From: Dolomedes plantarius
Lineage: Eukaryota; Arthropoda; Arachnida; Araneae; Dolomedidae
Length of the DNA stretch: 64,000 nt
Assembly (NCBI GenBank): GCA_907164885.2
Contig: OU015493.1
Coordinates: 47,642,723 to 47,706,722 of the forward strand
Direction of reading: 5' to 3'
A program made the position numbers and the translations under genes. A model generated the notes under the pieces. The model did not search any database and had not been told where the DNA came from. It saw only the letters and a list, made by a program, of their open reading frames with translations. Shown here in pieces: positions 1 through 11,372 of this stretch; position 1 is the first letter of the stretch; each line of letters opens with the position of its first letter.

Positions 1-1786
1 AGGTGTTTGGGCACGTTCAGCAGCGTTTTCAGGTGTTTTCAGGAGTAGACTCTCTGTCCATTCTCAAGGTGGACGCCCAGATGAATCACTGTGGGGTGGC
101 GCTCATGAATAGGAAAGTTGAGTATTCGCCATACTGCTTCATTGCTGCTGATATATCTTCCCATTTGATACTGGACAATTTCATTTAAGTCATTCTCGCC
201 ACTGTTCGCTTGAAAAACAGCCATGTCAGATCCTTTTTTAATATACTTACAGACATACTTTATAGACTTAACAGAATTGCAATACTCTACTTTGATATGG
301 GCATTGAAAATTTTTGCTAGTAGAGGGCAATAGGGACAATCCAAGTATTGTCTATGGACACTTGCTATCCTTTATAAAAGATGTCAGCCTTAAATCTCCC
401 GTCTTGTGGTGATCTGCGCCGAAAAAGTTTATATCCATTTCGTCCTGTTTGCGTCTCTTTCAAAAATTGGCGCGGGTATCGTTTAGTGCAAATTCCATCT
501 TTCATGCATGGAGAGGTTGGATTTATGGATCCGCAGGGGCCGTGCACCATCTGCTTAGTTACAATTGTAGAAAGTCTCGGGTCTTCTTGTTCATTAGGGA
601 TTTCTGCACTAATAAAGTCTTCCACGCGGTGAACGTGTACGGAGTCCTTGAGCCAAATTAGAATGTGAGCATGAGGAAGTCCTCGCTTCTGCCACTCTAT
701 CGTGTACATATGACACTGAACTTCTCCAAAAATCTTTGCCTTTGCGATGAGACTCATAAGCGTTTTTTGTTTCTGATGAAATACTCTTGCTAACAAATCA
801 TGACGATCCTGTAGTTTTTCTCCAACAAATAGTTCTTCCGGTATCTCTGTCCAGTTTGGACTGCAGATGAAAGTGATGAAGAGGTCTGGTCTGACGTAGT
901 TTCTCACGTAGGTCATGGCATCTTGAGTACGCTCGTGCATGTACCTTGGGCCCCCTGTAAAGCTGGAAGGCAAGATGATCAACTGGCCTATGTCGGAGAT
1001 ATTTTCATCATTTATGACCTCATCCCTCAAATGAGCATACTGTTCAACTCTGATAGTCCTCTGATTTATTCGTATGTACAATAGTCTTTCCGCTTCAATC
1101 TTGGCATACATATCAACGATAAATTGGTGGAACAGGTCTTTGCTTCTCAGTAATGTGTTGAAATTTGAAGAACGGGTCATCATCCTGTAAGCATAGAATT
1201 GCATAGCTGAAATCTTCTTAGTTTGAGGCATTCCTGTAGTTGGATCTTTTAGTCGCAGTTCAAAATGATATCCATCCTCCCCCTGCCAAAAGATGAGTGG
1301 TTACTATAGCGCGTCGTAGGACCTGTGCGTCTCGGGAATTTTTTTGAGAGTGCCACTTCTTTCTTCTAAAACTATGTCTCTTGTCCCATGTTGTTCACCC
1401 ACCATGATCAAAGCGACTTCTTCTGTTGTGGGGGCGTTGAACCGCCCCTCATGTTCACCGTGTGGGGTTCTGTCCGCTACGATCACCAATTTGAATTCCG
1501 GGCTAATCTTATCCATAGCCGACTTAAAGCTCTGGATGTAACAGTTGTGATCATGCAGCATACCTTGCAACTGTAGTACTATGTCTCGTCTGGTTTGTGG
1601 CTTGTTTTTACAGCGATGCTCTGCTTTCTGTGTAGTATCTCCGACAAAGTAAATTTGCAAAAATTTAGGCTCTTCCCTCGGTAGAGGCTGCAGACTGCCG
1701 ATGTGGTGATAAACTTGACCCTGTACCTTAAATGTAGGCATGTACCCGGACTCTCTAATTTCTTTCGTTGTGGCAAAAGAGGTCAT
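1..1786 (-). pseudogene. Helitron Rep/helicase gene, N-terminal half, broken
   Basis: Helitron transposases join an HUH endonuclease (Rep) to a Pif1-type helicase for rolling-circle transposition in the nucleus. Reading leftwards, 1786-1304 gives the conserved Helitron-like N-domain, ending in 'ETHRSYDAL'. 1231-365 continues it with 'PHAHILIWL' (the HUH motif, H-A-H). 344-39 carries 'KYVCKYIKKG', the Y-x3-Y catalytic tyrosine block. The helicase part would lie left of the window. Breaks: adjacent TAG and TAA codons near 1302-1297 in the first frame, a TAG near 365, a frameshift near 330, and a 10-bp tandem duplication near 22-41. The usual N-terminal zinc-finger region upstream is not seen. 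The sequence just before the first ATG ends in a pyrimidine-rich stretch plus CAG, so a 3' splice site is possible. Family assignment is firm; the gene is inactive. Confidence 0.9.
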
Positions 1787-2159
1787 CTGGAAACAGAAAT
1801 TGTAGCTTCTTATGTGAAAGGAAATGTGTTTTTGTTTCTTTTTTTATTTTTAAGTGCTATTTTAGCATAAAAGACCAAAAAAAACCTTTACAAAATTATT
1901 TTTTCTCTAAGCTAAACAGAAACATAATCAAAGATAAACTCAACCTTTAATCAGTTGTTTTAAAACACCCCTGGTAAACATTGTTAAGTTTCAAAGTATT
2001 AGAATGATAAAAAAAATATTCCAGAGTTTTAGACAGAAGCATAAAAAGAAAGAATATGCGAAAAAGTAATATAAATTAAACAAAAATTGACAGAATACAG
2101 AAAAAGTGAACATCGGCAAAAGTAAATAAAACGTTTCTTTGTGCGTACTTTTAAGAAAG
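1787..2159. other. AT-rich stretch, nothing recognised
   Basis: Homopolymer-rich AT sequence upstream of the Helitron reading frame. It may include Helitron 5' flank, but no terminus (TC... next to A/T) could be fixed by eye. Confidence 0.5.
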
Positions 2160-2415
2160 TTGGGTTTTTACGCTTTTTCAAGCTGTGAATTTGAAGATTC
2201 TGATTATGTCTTTAGTCTTCAGATAGTTTTTAACAATAATATGATCCAAAACTATTATTTTTTAATATAATTGTTTTCAAGTGTTTGTTTGATGTAATTT
2301 TTAAAATCATTGGTGTTGGGTTTCTCAGTCTTATCTTTAACTCTGTTCTGAAGTAATGGATTATAACACACGTAAGTAAACACACACACAAACATTCGCT
2401 TTTATTAATATAGAT
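2160..2415 (-). repeat. Dispersed repeat, inverted relative of the 59-60.5 kb copies
   Basis: Read on the minus strand, 2345-2290 matches the block at 59890-59935 and 59175-59222 (…CCATTACTTCAGAACAGAG… and …GAAACCCAACACCAATG…). The right edge carries a (CA)n run followed by TTTTATTAATATAGAT, a terminus style also seen at 3660-3705. No ORF. Class unresolved: it could be an RTE-type LINE end or a non-autonomous DNA element. Confidence 0.6.
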
Positions 2416-2872
2416 TTCTTATTAAATAGTATGTTTCAATAATGAAAATACTTATTACTTCGTTAATATAATTGTTGAAATCATATTTTATATTTCTTAT
2501 TAAATAGTATGCAATTATATTAAAAATAAGAGTTTCAAATAAAAATTCAAACTTACGAAACCAAAGGTATTCTTACAACAAAGTATTTTCGAAAATGGTG
2601 CGAAAAATTTACCTAAACCGAATGATTCATATTCGAATGACAGTTACTTGAATTAAAATGTCTTTTCACTTTTAACTTGCAAAATATCCCCCCAAAAATC
2701 AGTACCTCTTGAAATGATCTAATTGTGATTAAAAAAATTTAAATTAAAAGTTTTTAAGGCTCTTTCCAAATATGTAACATTTAATAAAAAAAAATTATAT
2801 CGATAAAAACACGGCCGAAATGTCAGTCAAAAGGTTAGTCTGTAACTCGAAATAAAAAAAATTATCTATTTA

Positions 2873-3024
2873 TGATTAAAAAGTTTTAAAAAATTAGACA
2901 CACGGTGACACATCTTTTCAGTGATTCATTTTTTAGTAAGAATCACATTGATTAAAAAGTTTTAAAAAATTAGACACACGATGACACATCTTTTCAGTGA
3001 TTCATTTTTTAGTAAGAATCACGC
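2873..3024. repeat. 76-bp tandem duplication, two copies
   Basis: The unit starting TGATTAAAAAGTTTTAAAAA at 2873 recurs at 2949, a 76-bp shift. The copies differ at very few positions (for example cggtgac versus cgatgac), so the duplication is recent relative to the surrounding repeats. No coding content. Confidence 0.9.
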
Positions 3025-3300
3025 TGTGAAAGGATCACTCTTTGTTATGACTCATTCGTTCTTTACAACTTCACTTCTGTCCACCCTTCCACCCCCCACC
3101 CCCCCACGTATAGGCGAAAAATTATTTCTTCCAGGCTTCCGCATTTGAACGAACGATAGAGAATTTGTGTTGACGTATTGTTCTGTAAAATTCAATTAAA
3201 AATCGAAATTTTAAGATAGACTTGAAATGAGGTTTATATGAATGAGAAAGCTTTCATTTTCCAGATGATGTAAATATTTTCTTTGTAAGATAAAAACACG
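3025..3300. other. No gene recognised; short C-rich tract
   Basis: Contains a C-rich run near 3085-3110. No ORF or repeat boundary was identified. Confidence 0.4.
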
Positions 3301-3705
3301 AAGAGCATCGACCGTAGATGCTCAAAAGGGCGTAAATTTCTCGAAATAGTGGGTTTAATATTTTGATGAAAATATTAGTCTGTTTTAAATTATTTTTAAA
3401 CAAATGAGGTCTTGTTTGAAGGAGAAATGTCTGTAGTCTTAGATTGTAAAAAGGTCAAAATTCTACGATCATTTTTTGCCGAGATATCGTAATCTGAAGT
3501 TAAAAAAACATAAAATATCGCACAAAACATAAAATAAAAAAATTTCTAGAATAAAATTTAAAATTCGGGCTTCGAGGTGCACCTTCCCATAATCTGCACT
3601 ACTCGTGTGCCAAATTTCACGGCTGTAAGTTTCACAGATTCGCCTGGGAGCCGCATACACACACGCACGCACGCAAACACTTGGTTTTATTAATAAGATT
3701 TATAA
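3301..3705 (+). repeat. Repeat 3' end with CA-rich tail and TTTTATTAATAAGAT terminus
   Basis: The segment runs from a GC-richer block at 3300-3340 to ACACACGCACGCACGCAAAC followed by TTTTATTAATAAGAT at 3660-3705. The block at 3570-3640 resembles the conserved 3' region of arthropod non-LTR/RTE-like repeats, but I cannot name a family. The 2.2 kb repeat has the same type of end. Confidence 0.4.
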
Positions 3706-4239
3706 TACATATCTTCATGTTACTTAATTAATTAATTTATTTATATATTACTAATTAATTAATTTACTACAGCTTATCATTTATAGTATATTTCTTGTTT
3801 TAAGTGAAATATCAGAGTGACGATGTAAACAAGCAATTACGAGAATTGAATTGTTGCCAGTTTTTCAAAAATAAACTAATAATATAACTGCCAAAAATAT
3901 TAAGAATGTTACAAAAACATTGTTGAAACTTCAAATTAGTAAAAAACTAAATTTAAGTGCTGAAAATGAGAAAAATAGTGCAATTTTAGGACAACTTCCG
4001 GTTACCAAGTTCTACTTCCGGTTTGATTTTGAATCAAACGATATGTTTTATAATGGCTAAAAATTTTCTTCTAAATCACGTAGAGAAAAAGGAAAAACAG
4101 TTTTGGAAAGAGGAGGGTCCAAAGTATAAGAAACAAACACAAACACACACACAAAAAAGAAAAACTCGACCATTTGTCGAAATAGATGTTTTCACGTTAA
4201 TATCACATTGCAATAACAAATATTTTTTTACGAGTAAGC

Positions 4240-4378
4240 ATTATTAGGGGCCTTTTACGAGTAATATATTCCCTTTTATTCCTTATTAAGCCTTTTTTCG
4301 ATTAAGCCTTATTAGGGGCCGAAGGTCCCGTACGAAAAGCGAGCATAACGAGCCTAGGGGCGAAGCCCCTAGTATACA
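4240..4378 (-). repeat. GC-rich repeat terminus with perfect hairpin
   Basis: CTAGGGGC (4354-4361), loop GAA, GCCCCTAG (4365-4372) is a perfect 8-bp stem inside AT-rich DNA, followed by TATAC. A phrase close to 'TTATTAGGGGCC' occurs twice just upstream (about 4242 and 4308). On the minus strand it starts ACTAGGGGCTTCGCCCC, similar to the ACTAG starts at 50046, 58989 and 59690. It is either the 5' end of that repeat class or a Helitron-type 3' end (hairpin plus CTAG/T). Confidence 0.4.
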
Positions 4379-5026
4379 AAATAATGGTAACGTCAAAAAA
4401 AAATAAGTAACTGAAACAATCGATGCGCTTTAAATAACCAGCAGGTATTAATTCTAAATTTCTTAACTCTGTTTATAAAACGATACTATCTCTTAGCATA
4501 CTATTTACACCTGGCTGGGGAAAAGCACAATCTGTCTTTGAACCAAATCGTTGTCTGTCTGACTGAATTTTCCTTTCCGAAAAAATTTTCTTTTCATTTT
4601 TCCCAATATATAAGACGTTTCGATTATTATTTTTTTTACGGAAAATGTCTACAATTTTTCTAGACTTTTGTTTTTAACTGTTTCCAAAATGTTTGACTAC
4701 TTGGCCCATACATTTCTTTGGAAAACTAGAATATTCTTCAGCTTTTCACAACGATGTCTATTCTAATCTAATTTCATTTTTGTCACCCACGACCAGTACA
4801 GAAAATTATCTCATTAATCAAAAGACAGTAAGCGAATCCACTATGTTCAGTCATGGATTATAAACTTTCTTGGAAAAAGTTTATTTAGCGCCAAAAACAA
4901 TTCTGAGGAAAACGTATGAAAAAATCATCTTTATCAAAGAATGGAAATCCTCGTAAACAGATAAGCTAATATATATATATATATATATATATATCATAAT
5001 AATCACATTTGGAAAATTTAGCACAA
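4379..5026. other. AT-rich, no gene; small (TA)n at 4969-4994
   Basis: Only a short TA microsatellite stands out, immediately upstream of repeat family A. No ORF above background. Confidence 0.5.
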
Positions 5027-5860
5027 GGGGATTGACGCGTAGAACTTATGGGAGATGCAGTCGGTACGAGGAGTGATGCAGTCGGGCGGAGTGTTCATCC
5101 AGAAAAACACTGATGATATCTAGGAGATTAACACACGCGGAGCCATAGAAGAGGAACACACATTTCCGACGATATCCAGGAAATCACCTTTATTCAATCA
5201 TGAAGCATGGCGAAGGTATTAGCTGCAGTGGCCACATGACTTGTCCGGCGTCCATGCCAGGACGGGAAATGTTAACAGCAGTGTTTACATGCCAGAGTTA
5301 AGAGAAAAGAGTTGTAACCACCGGACTGTGGACAGTAGGTCCGACAGCAACAAGAGTTAGAAACGAAGAGAGGAAAGTCTTCTGTTCAGGCAATATTAAA
5401 TGGGTGTTTTGCGATATTGACGCCATAGGGCCTAAACTACTTAATTTTTAATTGGGCGACTTTAGATTCGTGAAGTTCACGTGTCCACTTAAGTTTATCG
5501 GGGACATTACTGCTAGATCCCGCGCTTGTTAGAACGGCGAACTGTTGACCTGGGTGTAGGATAAGTGGCCATACAGTTCTTGCAAAGTGGGGTTTTTGAC
5601 GTTATAGAAGACATAACTTCAGAGTGGTTCGAGGGCTCTTCAAGAATTTTGACACTATACTGACATTTGGAATCTCATAACTTCTAACACTCATATCTGG
5701 GGATGTTATTGAGTTCCGATACTTCACATGCCTGCTTAATGATCTGCAGGGCTACGATAAATTATCTTATTTTACTTTTAGGTCGCAATTTTGGAAAAGG
5801 GGTCGTACTTTATTAACAATAGAATATGCTTTAAAGTAAAGTAATTTAGGAAGACGCGTT
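5027..5860 (+). repeat. Dispersed repeat family A, copy 1
   Basis: Non-coding repeat of about 830 bp shared with 47665-48250 in the same orientation. Matching blocks include 'GCCACATGACTTG' (near 5230), 'GGTCCGACAGCAAC' (near 5340) and a long block from 'ACATAACTTCAGAGTGGTTC' at 5608 to about 5820. This copy has about 170 bp (roughly 5440-5605) missing from the other. Both copies are followed by long TA microsatellites. It may be an LTR or a non-autonomous retroelement; no TSD was found. Confidence 0.75.
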
Positions 5861-5867
5861 CTCTTGT

Positions 5868-5870
<3 letters not shown>

Positions 5871-5934
<64 letters not shown>

Positions 5935-5941
5935 ATGTGTG
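5871..5941. repeat. (TA)n microsatellite with TATG/TG tail
   Basis: About 28 TA units to 5926, then GTATGTATATGTGTG. It forms the left flank of the LTR element that begins at 5942. Confidence 0.95.
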
Positions 5942-7215
5942 TGTGATAATATTATTAACAACCTATAATCCTTAAGTCAAATAAGCTTCAGTTATTCGTT
6001 ATGATTTGGAATCTTTTGTTACGGCTTCGATTGCAGAATTTTCACAAGATGTCCATTCCGAACATCTCACCAGCTTGACAGGATTTCAATCTTTTTAAAA
6101 AAGCAACGAATAGTGACTGCAACAGAGCAAGTGAATATGCCATTGTTCGATACTTCTAGTTTCGATTCGCGCCTGACCTCGCCATTGTTCGTCACTGAAT
6201 GCGCCATCTTGTGATACACCCGTATTCGACTCCAAATATCCAAGATGCGCTTCAATTTTTTGTGTGTACGCGATAATCATTTAAAAATTCAATTTCAAGA
6301 AAATAATTATTATTTCCGTGAGAACGCCGAACGCTGCACGGAGATTAGGGAAGCTTTAAGAAGCTATATTTTAACACGAAGATCATCGCCAGAGTGTGTT
6401 TACTCTAAAAATTTTCTCATTTAGTACAGTATTTTATTTTGTGTTTACAAAAGTTGGTGTTGTAAACAGGTCAGTTAATATATTATTTTTGTAATTTCTA
6501 GTATTGTATAAGTAAAGCAAAATGCCCTCTGACAAAGTAAATGTCGAACATGACGATTCTTTTAGAATCCTGAATGCTGAGACTGACATTAACACTGTGC
6601 CTTTTGAAGATGGCACTATAGATATAGATTCATGGTTATCTTATTTTAATAAGAAATGTATCGAGGGAAACAAAGATGAGGAATGAGAGTTAAAACATTT
6701 TTCTCGATTTGTTAAGGGAAAAGCACTTAACGTGTCTATCAATTGTATATTTTATGTCTATCAATTGTATATTTTAACATAAAAATTTGTGATTGTCGAG
6801 CCAGCTTCAACCTAATATTCTAACTACTAGTTTTCATGTTCTCACTATCTGGAGTGTCTTGGAGTCGACGGCCGCGGCTCCAATCCATTTTAGATGGGGG
6901 GATATTCTGTGATAATATTATTAACAACATATAATAGACCATTCTGAACTTTCTCTCTCTTGTGGTAACCCCTTTTTCTACTACTTGGCGAAAACGCCTC
7001 GCCTTTTCACACACTAACTTCCTCCGCCAATTCTGGCAACCTCTCGGAGCTAGTTCTATTTTGGCGCTTTTGCGGTAGACGCGAGCTGACTCCGAACTGA
7101 TTAAGATATGTTAATCTTTACGTCAAATAAACTTCAGTTATTCGTTATGATTTGGAATCTATTGTTACGGCCTCGATTGCAGTATTTTCACGAGATGTCC
7201 ATTCCGGACATCTCA
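5942..7215 (+). mobile_element. Internally deleted LTR retrotransposon, non-autonomous
   Basis: Two direct repeats, 5942-6069 and 6908-7215, both start TGTGATAATATTATTAACAA and end CATCTCA. The left LTR has lost about 180 bp, leaving 128 bp versus 308 bp. A polypurine tract (AGATGGGGGG, 6892-6901) lies just before the right LTR. Inside is a short gag remnant but no protease, reverse transcriptase or integrase. No primer-binding site starting TGG follows the left LTR, and the TSD is not clear because both flanks are TA-rich simple repeat. Confidence 0.8.
6522..6767 (+). pseudogene. gag remnant of the 5942-7215 LTR element
   Basis: An ATG at 6522 opens 54 codons, including 'IDIDSWLSYFNKKC', closed by an in-frame TGA at 6684-6686. 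The frame continues as 'ELKHFSRFVKGKALNVSINC', typical of retrotransposon capsid helices. A 22-bp tandem duplication (6733-6754 and 6755-6776) then ends the similarity. The TGA probably replaced a Trp codon in the motif. It would have encoded the nucleocapsid/capsid precursor that packages element RNA. Dead; the rest of gag and all of pol are deleted. Confidence 0.65.
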
Positions 7216-7216
7216 T

Positions 7217-7322
<106 letters not shown>

Positions 7323-8149
7323 AGGCACGACCAAAGCTGTAAGCTGTTAGTGAGTGATTCAAGAATAAACTAAGTTTAAGACGATGGAAGTACGTTCTTC
7401 ACTCTGAGCTCCCTCCCTCTGTTCCTCGACTGCTTTTTATCTTTATGAGTTCTCCCCAGCGACCGGCCGCGATAACTTTCTATTCTCTCTGTTCGCCTGC
7501 CCTGGTCCGACGACTACTCCGCCATGACTACAAAACTGATATATTTCAAAATACCTCAAATATATATATATATTTGAGGTCATTGGCCTAAAATTGGAAG
7601 AGGTCTAAAACCCAAAGTGACAGTAATAAAGTGCATAATTTAGGATAGATCATACAAGTAGGAGCCCTATGACATGTGTCTTTAATCTGCAGAAGCCAGA
7701 GCTGGAATTGTCCTCTACGTGTGCTGATCATGAAAGGTAAAACAATTAAAATTAAGCTTTAGTAAAAGAGAAATATATAATTGTGATTATAAATTATTAA
7801 AAATCGAGGAAGTAATAAAAAAAACTTAAATGGGAAAAATTGACATTTGCCAAAAGTTAGTAAATACAGTTCATTTTAAGTATTACTTGTGATGTAAGGT
7901 CGTAACCCTAAACACCTGTCAAGAAGATGAAGTAGTATTATATAAGCCAAGATGATCACAGTCCAGAGGATAGACGGACAAATAAAAAGATTTGTAGCAA
8001 AATAAACAAATTAATTCCCAGTATAGAAACAGGTGGTGGGAGGAGTTTAAGATTAATAAATGAAAGTTTTCAGAACACAAAACAAAAAGCAGTTTTAAAG
8101 TGGGTGAGATAAGTAAATAGTTAACGTCCACGTTTCCGGTGTTGTTACG
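7323..8149. other. No gene; GC-richer block at 7330-7530
   Basis: 7330-7530 is less AT-rich than its surroundings (for example CCCCAGCGACCGGCCGCG near 7446) and includes an AATAAA at about 7365, so it may be an LTR fragment. No partner repeat was seen. The remainder is AT-rich and featureless. Confidence 0.35.
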
Positions 8150-8157
8150 GATTAGAG

Positions 8158-8308
8158 CAGTGGTTCCCAACCTTTTACAGCTGGGGACCCACCTTTTCTT
8201 ATCAGAATTTCTCCACGGTCCATCGGTGCATGGTGGAGAAAAAACCTTATTTGTATCGTATCCCTTCCTTATGTATATATAATTTACCATCAAATATTGC
8301 AAAAATAA

Positions 8309-8346
<38 letters not shown>

Positions 8347-8643
8347 TTTTTTGAAGATACAGATTGATTATTGATAAACAATTTGTGTTCTGATTTGAAA
8401 ATGGTTGACAAAATATAAGCATTTTGTAGCAAAACAGTTATTTATTTAACAATAGATATACGTTTGCAATATATGGAACAAGTGGTTTCATACTCACTAA
8501 CAAGTGTTCCTAGGTGAAGATAAAAACTACAATTTTAAAAGTCCACAAAGACCATTTTAATAGTTTTTGGATCGAGTCGCGACCCACCTGTAACCCTTCC
8601 GCGACCCACTAGTGGGTCCCGACCCACCGGTTTGGAACCGAGG
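8158..8643. mobile_element. hAT-type MITE, 486 bp
   Basis: Terminal inverted repeats: left CAGTGGTTCCCAACCTTTT, right (reverse complement) CCTCGGTTCCAAACCGG, both leading into GACCC motifs. Flanking 8-bp target duplications are GATTAGAG (8150-8157) and GATTAAAG (8644-8651), 7 of 8 identical, as expected for hAT transposases. Non-coding; an internal (TA)n tract lies at 8313-8344. It would depend on a hAT transposase supplied elsewhere. Confidence 0.85.
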
Positions 8644-8651
8644 GATTAAAG

Positions 8652-10499
8652 GAACATATTTATAAAAACTTTGGGCGTAGCCTTTTTTTTTAAACATTGA
8701 GATAAAACTAAATTATAGTGTCTCAAACTTTATTTGAACGTTCGGGTAAGACGTCACACAAATTTAAAATTTTTCTTGACAAAATGTTTTTTAGGATTTT
8801 AGATGACGCCGACCTATATTTGTTTTAGTGGACGAAATTGGTTGCAAAGAACTTTTAATCGAAATCACAAAGTCACCAGGATCTTACTTTTAGCAATCTT
8901 ATAGGAAAGCAATCTTACAGGCTCTATCGAATAACCTAATAATAAATTTGAAAATTTATTGCCTACTGAAATAGGGTATAGGAGGGAAACAAGAATTTTG
9001 GAGTTCAGCTCTTAAAAATTTACAGAAAAAGGATTAAAGCTAAAGATGGGAAAAAACTTACCCCAAGGAACCACTCACTAACCAGACTGATCTAATCAGA
9101 AAACAGCAGTGGTAGTTATCTGCTGATACTCTAAATTCATATCGATTCCGTGAATAAAAGTTTAGTCTTGCCTATGCAATGGCATCTCAAAGCTCGAATA
9201 AGAGATTTCGCTATATATACAGAACTTACAAAAATATATAAAAAAATTGCAGGGAAATCATTTATGTGAAAGTTATAGAATATTAATTGGCAAATTTGTT
9301 GTTATAAAAAACATATTTTCATTAAAATTGTAATATATCTTTACGTATCGAATTTACAAAATACCCTATCCATTGAAAATACTGTGGAAGTTTTAATCTA
9401 TATATTGATTACCCTCGTATTACTTTTTAATTCAAGAGAGGTATGATTAGCTTTACCTTCCTGATCAAGATACAGAAATTTTCGGAAACTTGAAATACAA
9501 TTATCTTTTAACAAGTGTACCACTAGAGGAAACTGATACTTTGTTGCCTTTATCGCTTCATTAATTGTTTTAGAAATTATCGTAGGTATTCTGGAGTTTC
9601 AAATTGCAATTATTAAATGTTGCATTCAGTATTAAGCCCTTAATTCTACTGTAAATTATTGAATTTAGTCAATTAACATGTATTTGTTCCTGCTTGATAC
9701 ATACCACTTATGCGACAGCAAAATTACTTTTTGAATGCGGATTTTATGCTTTGCTTGTTTAAATTAATGCATAAAATTGATTTTTTTTTTTTAGGTTTTT
9801 CTTAAGTACTGATGGAGAATCAGTATTTTTCGTGTAAAAGAAATAAATTCTAAATTATTTAGAGGTTTACAAATCATAACAACGGAAGAGCAGTATTTCC
9901 ATTTTTCCTTATTAACTAGCTACAGTAAAAATACTAGTAAAAATGGAAGGCTTTGAAGAAATTTACCAAATTCAATATTGAACCAAAATGAAGGTTTTAT
10001 TGAGAAAATTAAATCAAAGCAAAATTGAATTATCTCGTTATACAGGTAATTTAAGAATGAAAATTCAATTTTTCTTCTTTTGTTCGATGTAAATTGCTTT
10101 AGTTCAACAAAGAATCTTTTATGTATTTTTAGTTATTTTTCAGTCTTCTAAAAACGCTCGAACGTTTCCTTTCTTTTTCATCTAACTAGATATAGTACTT
10201 TACTGACTTCCCGAAAATTTTCCTAAATGAAATTTCTTTACATTAAATAAACGAATTCAATTTCAGCCCACAAAAAACAACGCAGAAATTTCAAAGGAAT
10301 TTTAACTTTCGTCACGCCCTAATGATAAAGATCTCCTTGATATAAAGGTTGCTCAAATGAAAGTGAGACTTTAGGTGATTTTCTGTAATGGTTTATTGGT
10401 TGCAGTATGTGAACGCAGAATGTATAGTGGTGTCGCAGTGGCCCGGTTGACAAAGGCAGCGAGGCAGTGATCTGAACTTCTCTGGTTCGATGCCATTCG
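8652..10499. other. AT-rich, no gene or repeat recognised
   Basis: About 1.8 kb without a convincing ORF, splice-bounded exon or recognisable transposon terminus. Composition is uniform AT-rich with homopolymer runs. Confidence 0.5.
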
Positions 10500-10995
10500 T
10501 TGACAAATCCACCGCCGTGTACACCAATGGTAGCTGGTGCAAGAAAAATCTGTCGTGGCTGCAATGACTTCCAAGTTCTCAAATTTACCTCTGGAGGTGC
10601 GGGTTCAAGTTCTCCAGTCTCGTCACTTGACGCGATTGAAAATTACGGGACCGGTCCTTTAGCCAAATTGGACTACGACCCTTGTGGTGTTATTAACCTC
10701 TTCCATCTCGCTCCCGTCAAAATTACGGGGTGAGGTTTCGCCTTCTATTTTTCGTGCACGTTATATTTCCGGGATGGAGTGTTTAAAAGTAGCGAACCAA
10801 AAAAGATTAAAACAATCTATTTCATTTACCCTAAAAATTTTTTTATTTCTTATTTTACATATCATATGGCAGCACTAGACTCTTTATAATGTAATTAGGG
10901 AATTTGTTTTTTAAACTAGATGATGCAGATCAATAAATAATCCTCCTGAAAAAATAGGTACTTTTTATACCGTTTTCTTGAAAATTATGCGATCC
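10500..10995 (+). repeat. SINE-like dispersed repeat family C, copy 1
   Basis: The left part holds a B-box-like GCGGGTTCAAGTTCTCC near 10597 and a possible A-box near 10527 (GGTAGCTGGTG). The body 10735-10995 matches 43720-44020 in inverted orientation, including 'AAAACAATCTATTTCATTTACCCT' split over about 10809-10834 and 'TTTCTTGAAAATTATGCGAT'. The block 'TTGGACTACGACCCTTGTGG' resembles 18363-18382 in the SINE at 18134. Probably a Pol III-derived or composite retroposon. Confidence 0.6.
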
Positions 10996-11157
10996 TTAAG
11001 GGGTTAAAATCCGGAGCCGCACCACTTTGCCTAATAGCCGCTATGGACTTGAACTGACAATATACTGTCAGTGAAGCGGCATCAGTCACAACAACAACAT
11101 CAATAGCACAATGTAAAGTGTATAAGTCGGTTCAAGCAAGTGCGCAGTGCTTCACTA

Positions 11158-11372
11158 GATTTTGGATATCTTGAGAGAGGACATCCGTAGTTGTCTGCGT
11201 TACCAGTCTTGAACGACGTCCCGAACCTCTGTACCTTTAGCGATTCTGTGGCCTTTGAAAGCCTTTATCAGTGAGCGAAAGATGTGGTCATTGCAGGGTG
11301 AGAGGCCTGGGCTATGTGGAGAGGGGAGGGGATGGCCGAGGACCTCCTAGCGGAAGCACCATAAGAAATCTT
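11158..11372 (-). pseudogene. mariner-like transposase fragment, C-terminal part
   Basis: On the minus strand one frame reads 'DFLWCFR' stop 'EVLGHP' and then a Pro/Ser-rich block with 'SPGLSPCNDHIF', followed by 'KAFKGHRIAKGTEVRD'. This matches the mariner transposase catalytic segment, normally SPDLSPCDFHxF, with both aspartates of that block altered (D to G, D to N) and at least two in-frame stops. It would have cut and pasted a TA-targeted element. No terminal repeats of this copy were located. Confidence 0.6.

Noticed and set aside
8247..8432. Minus-strand frames near 7919-8432
   Set aside because: They overlap the hAT MITE and its TA tract and have no protein similarity that I recognise.
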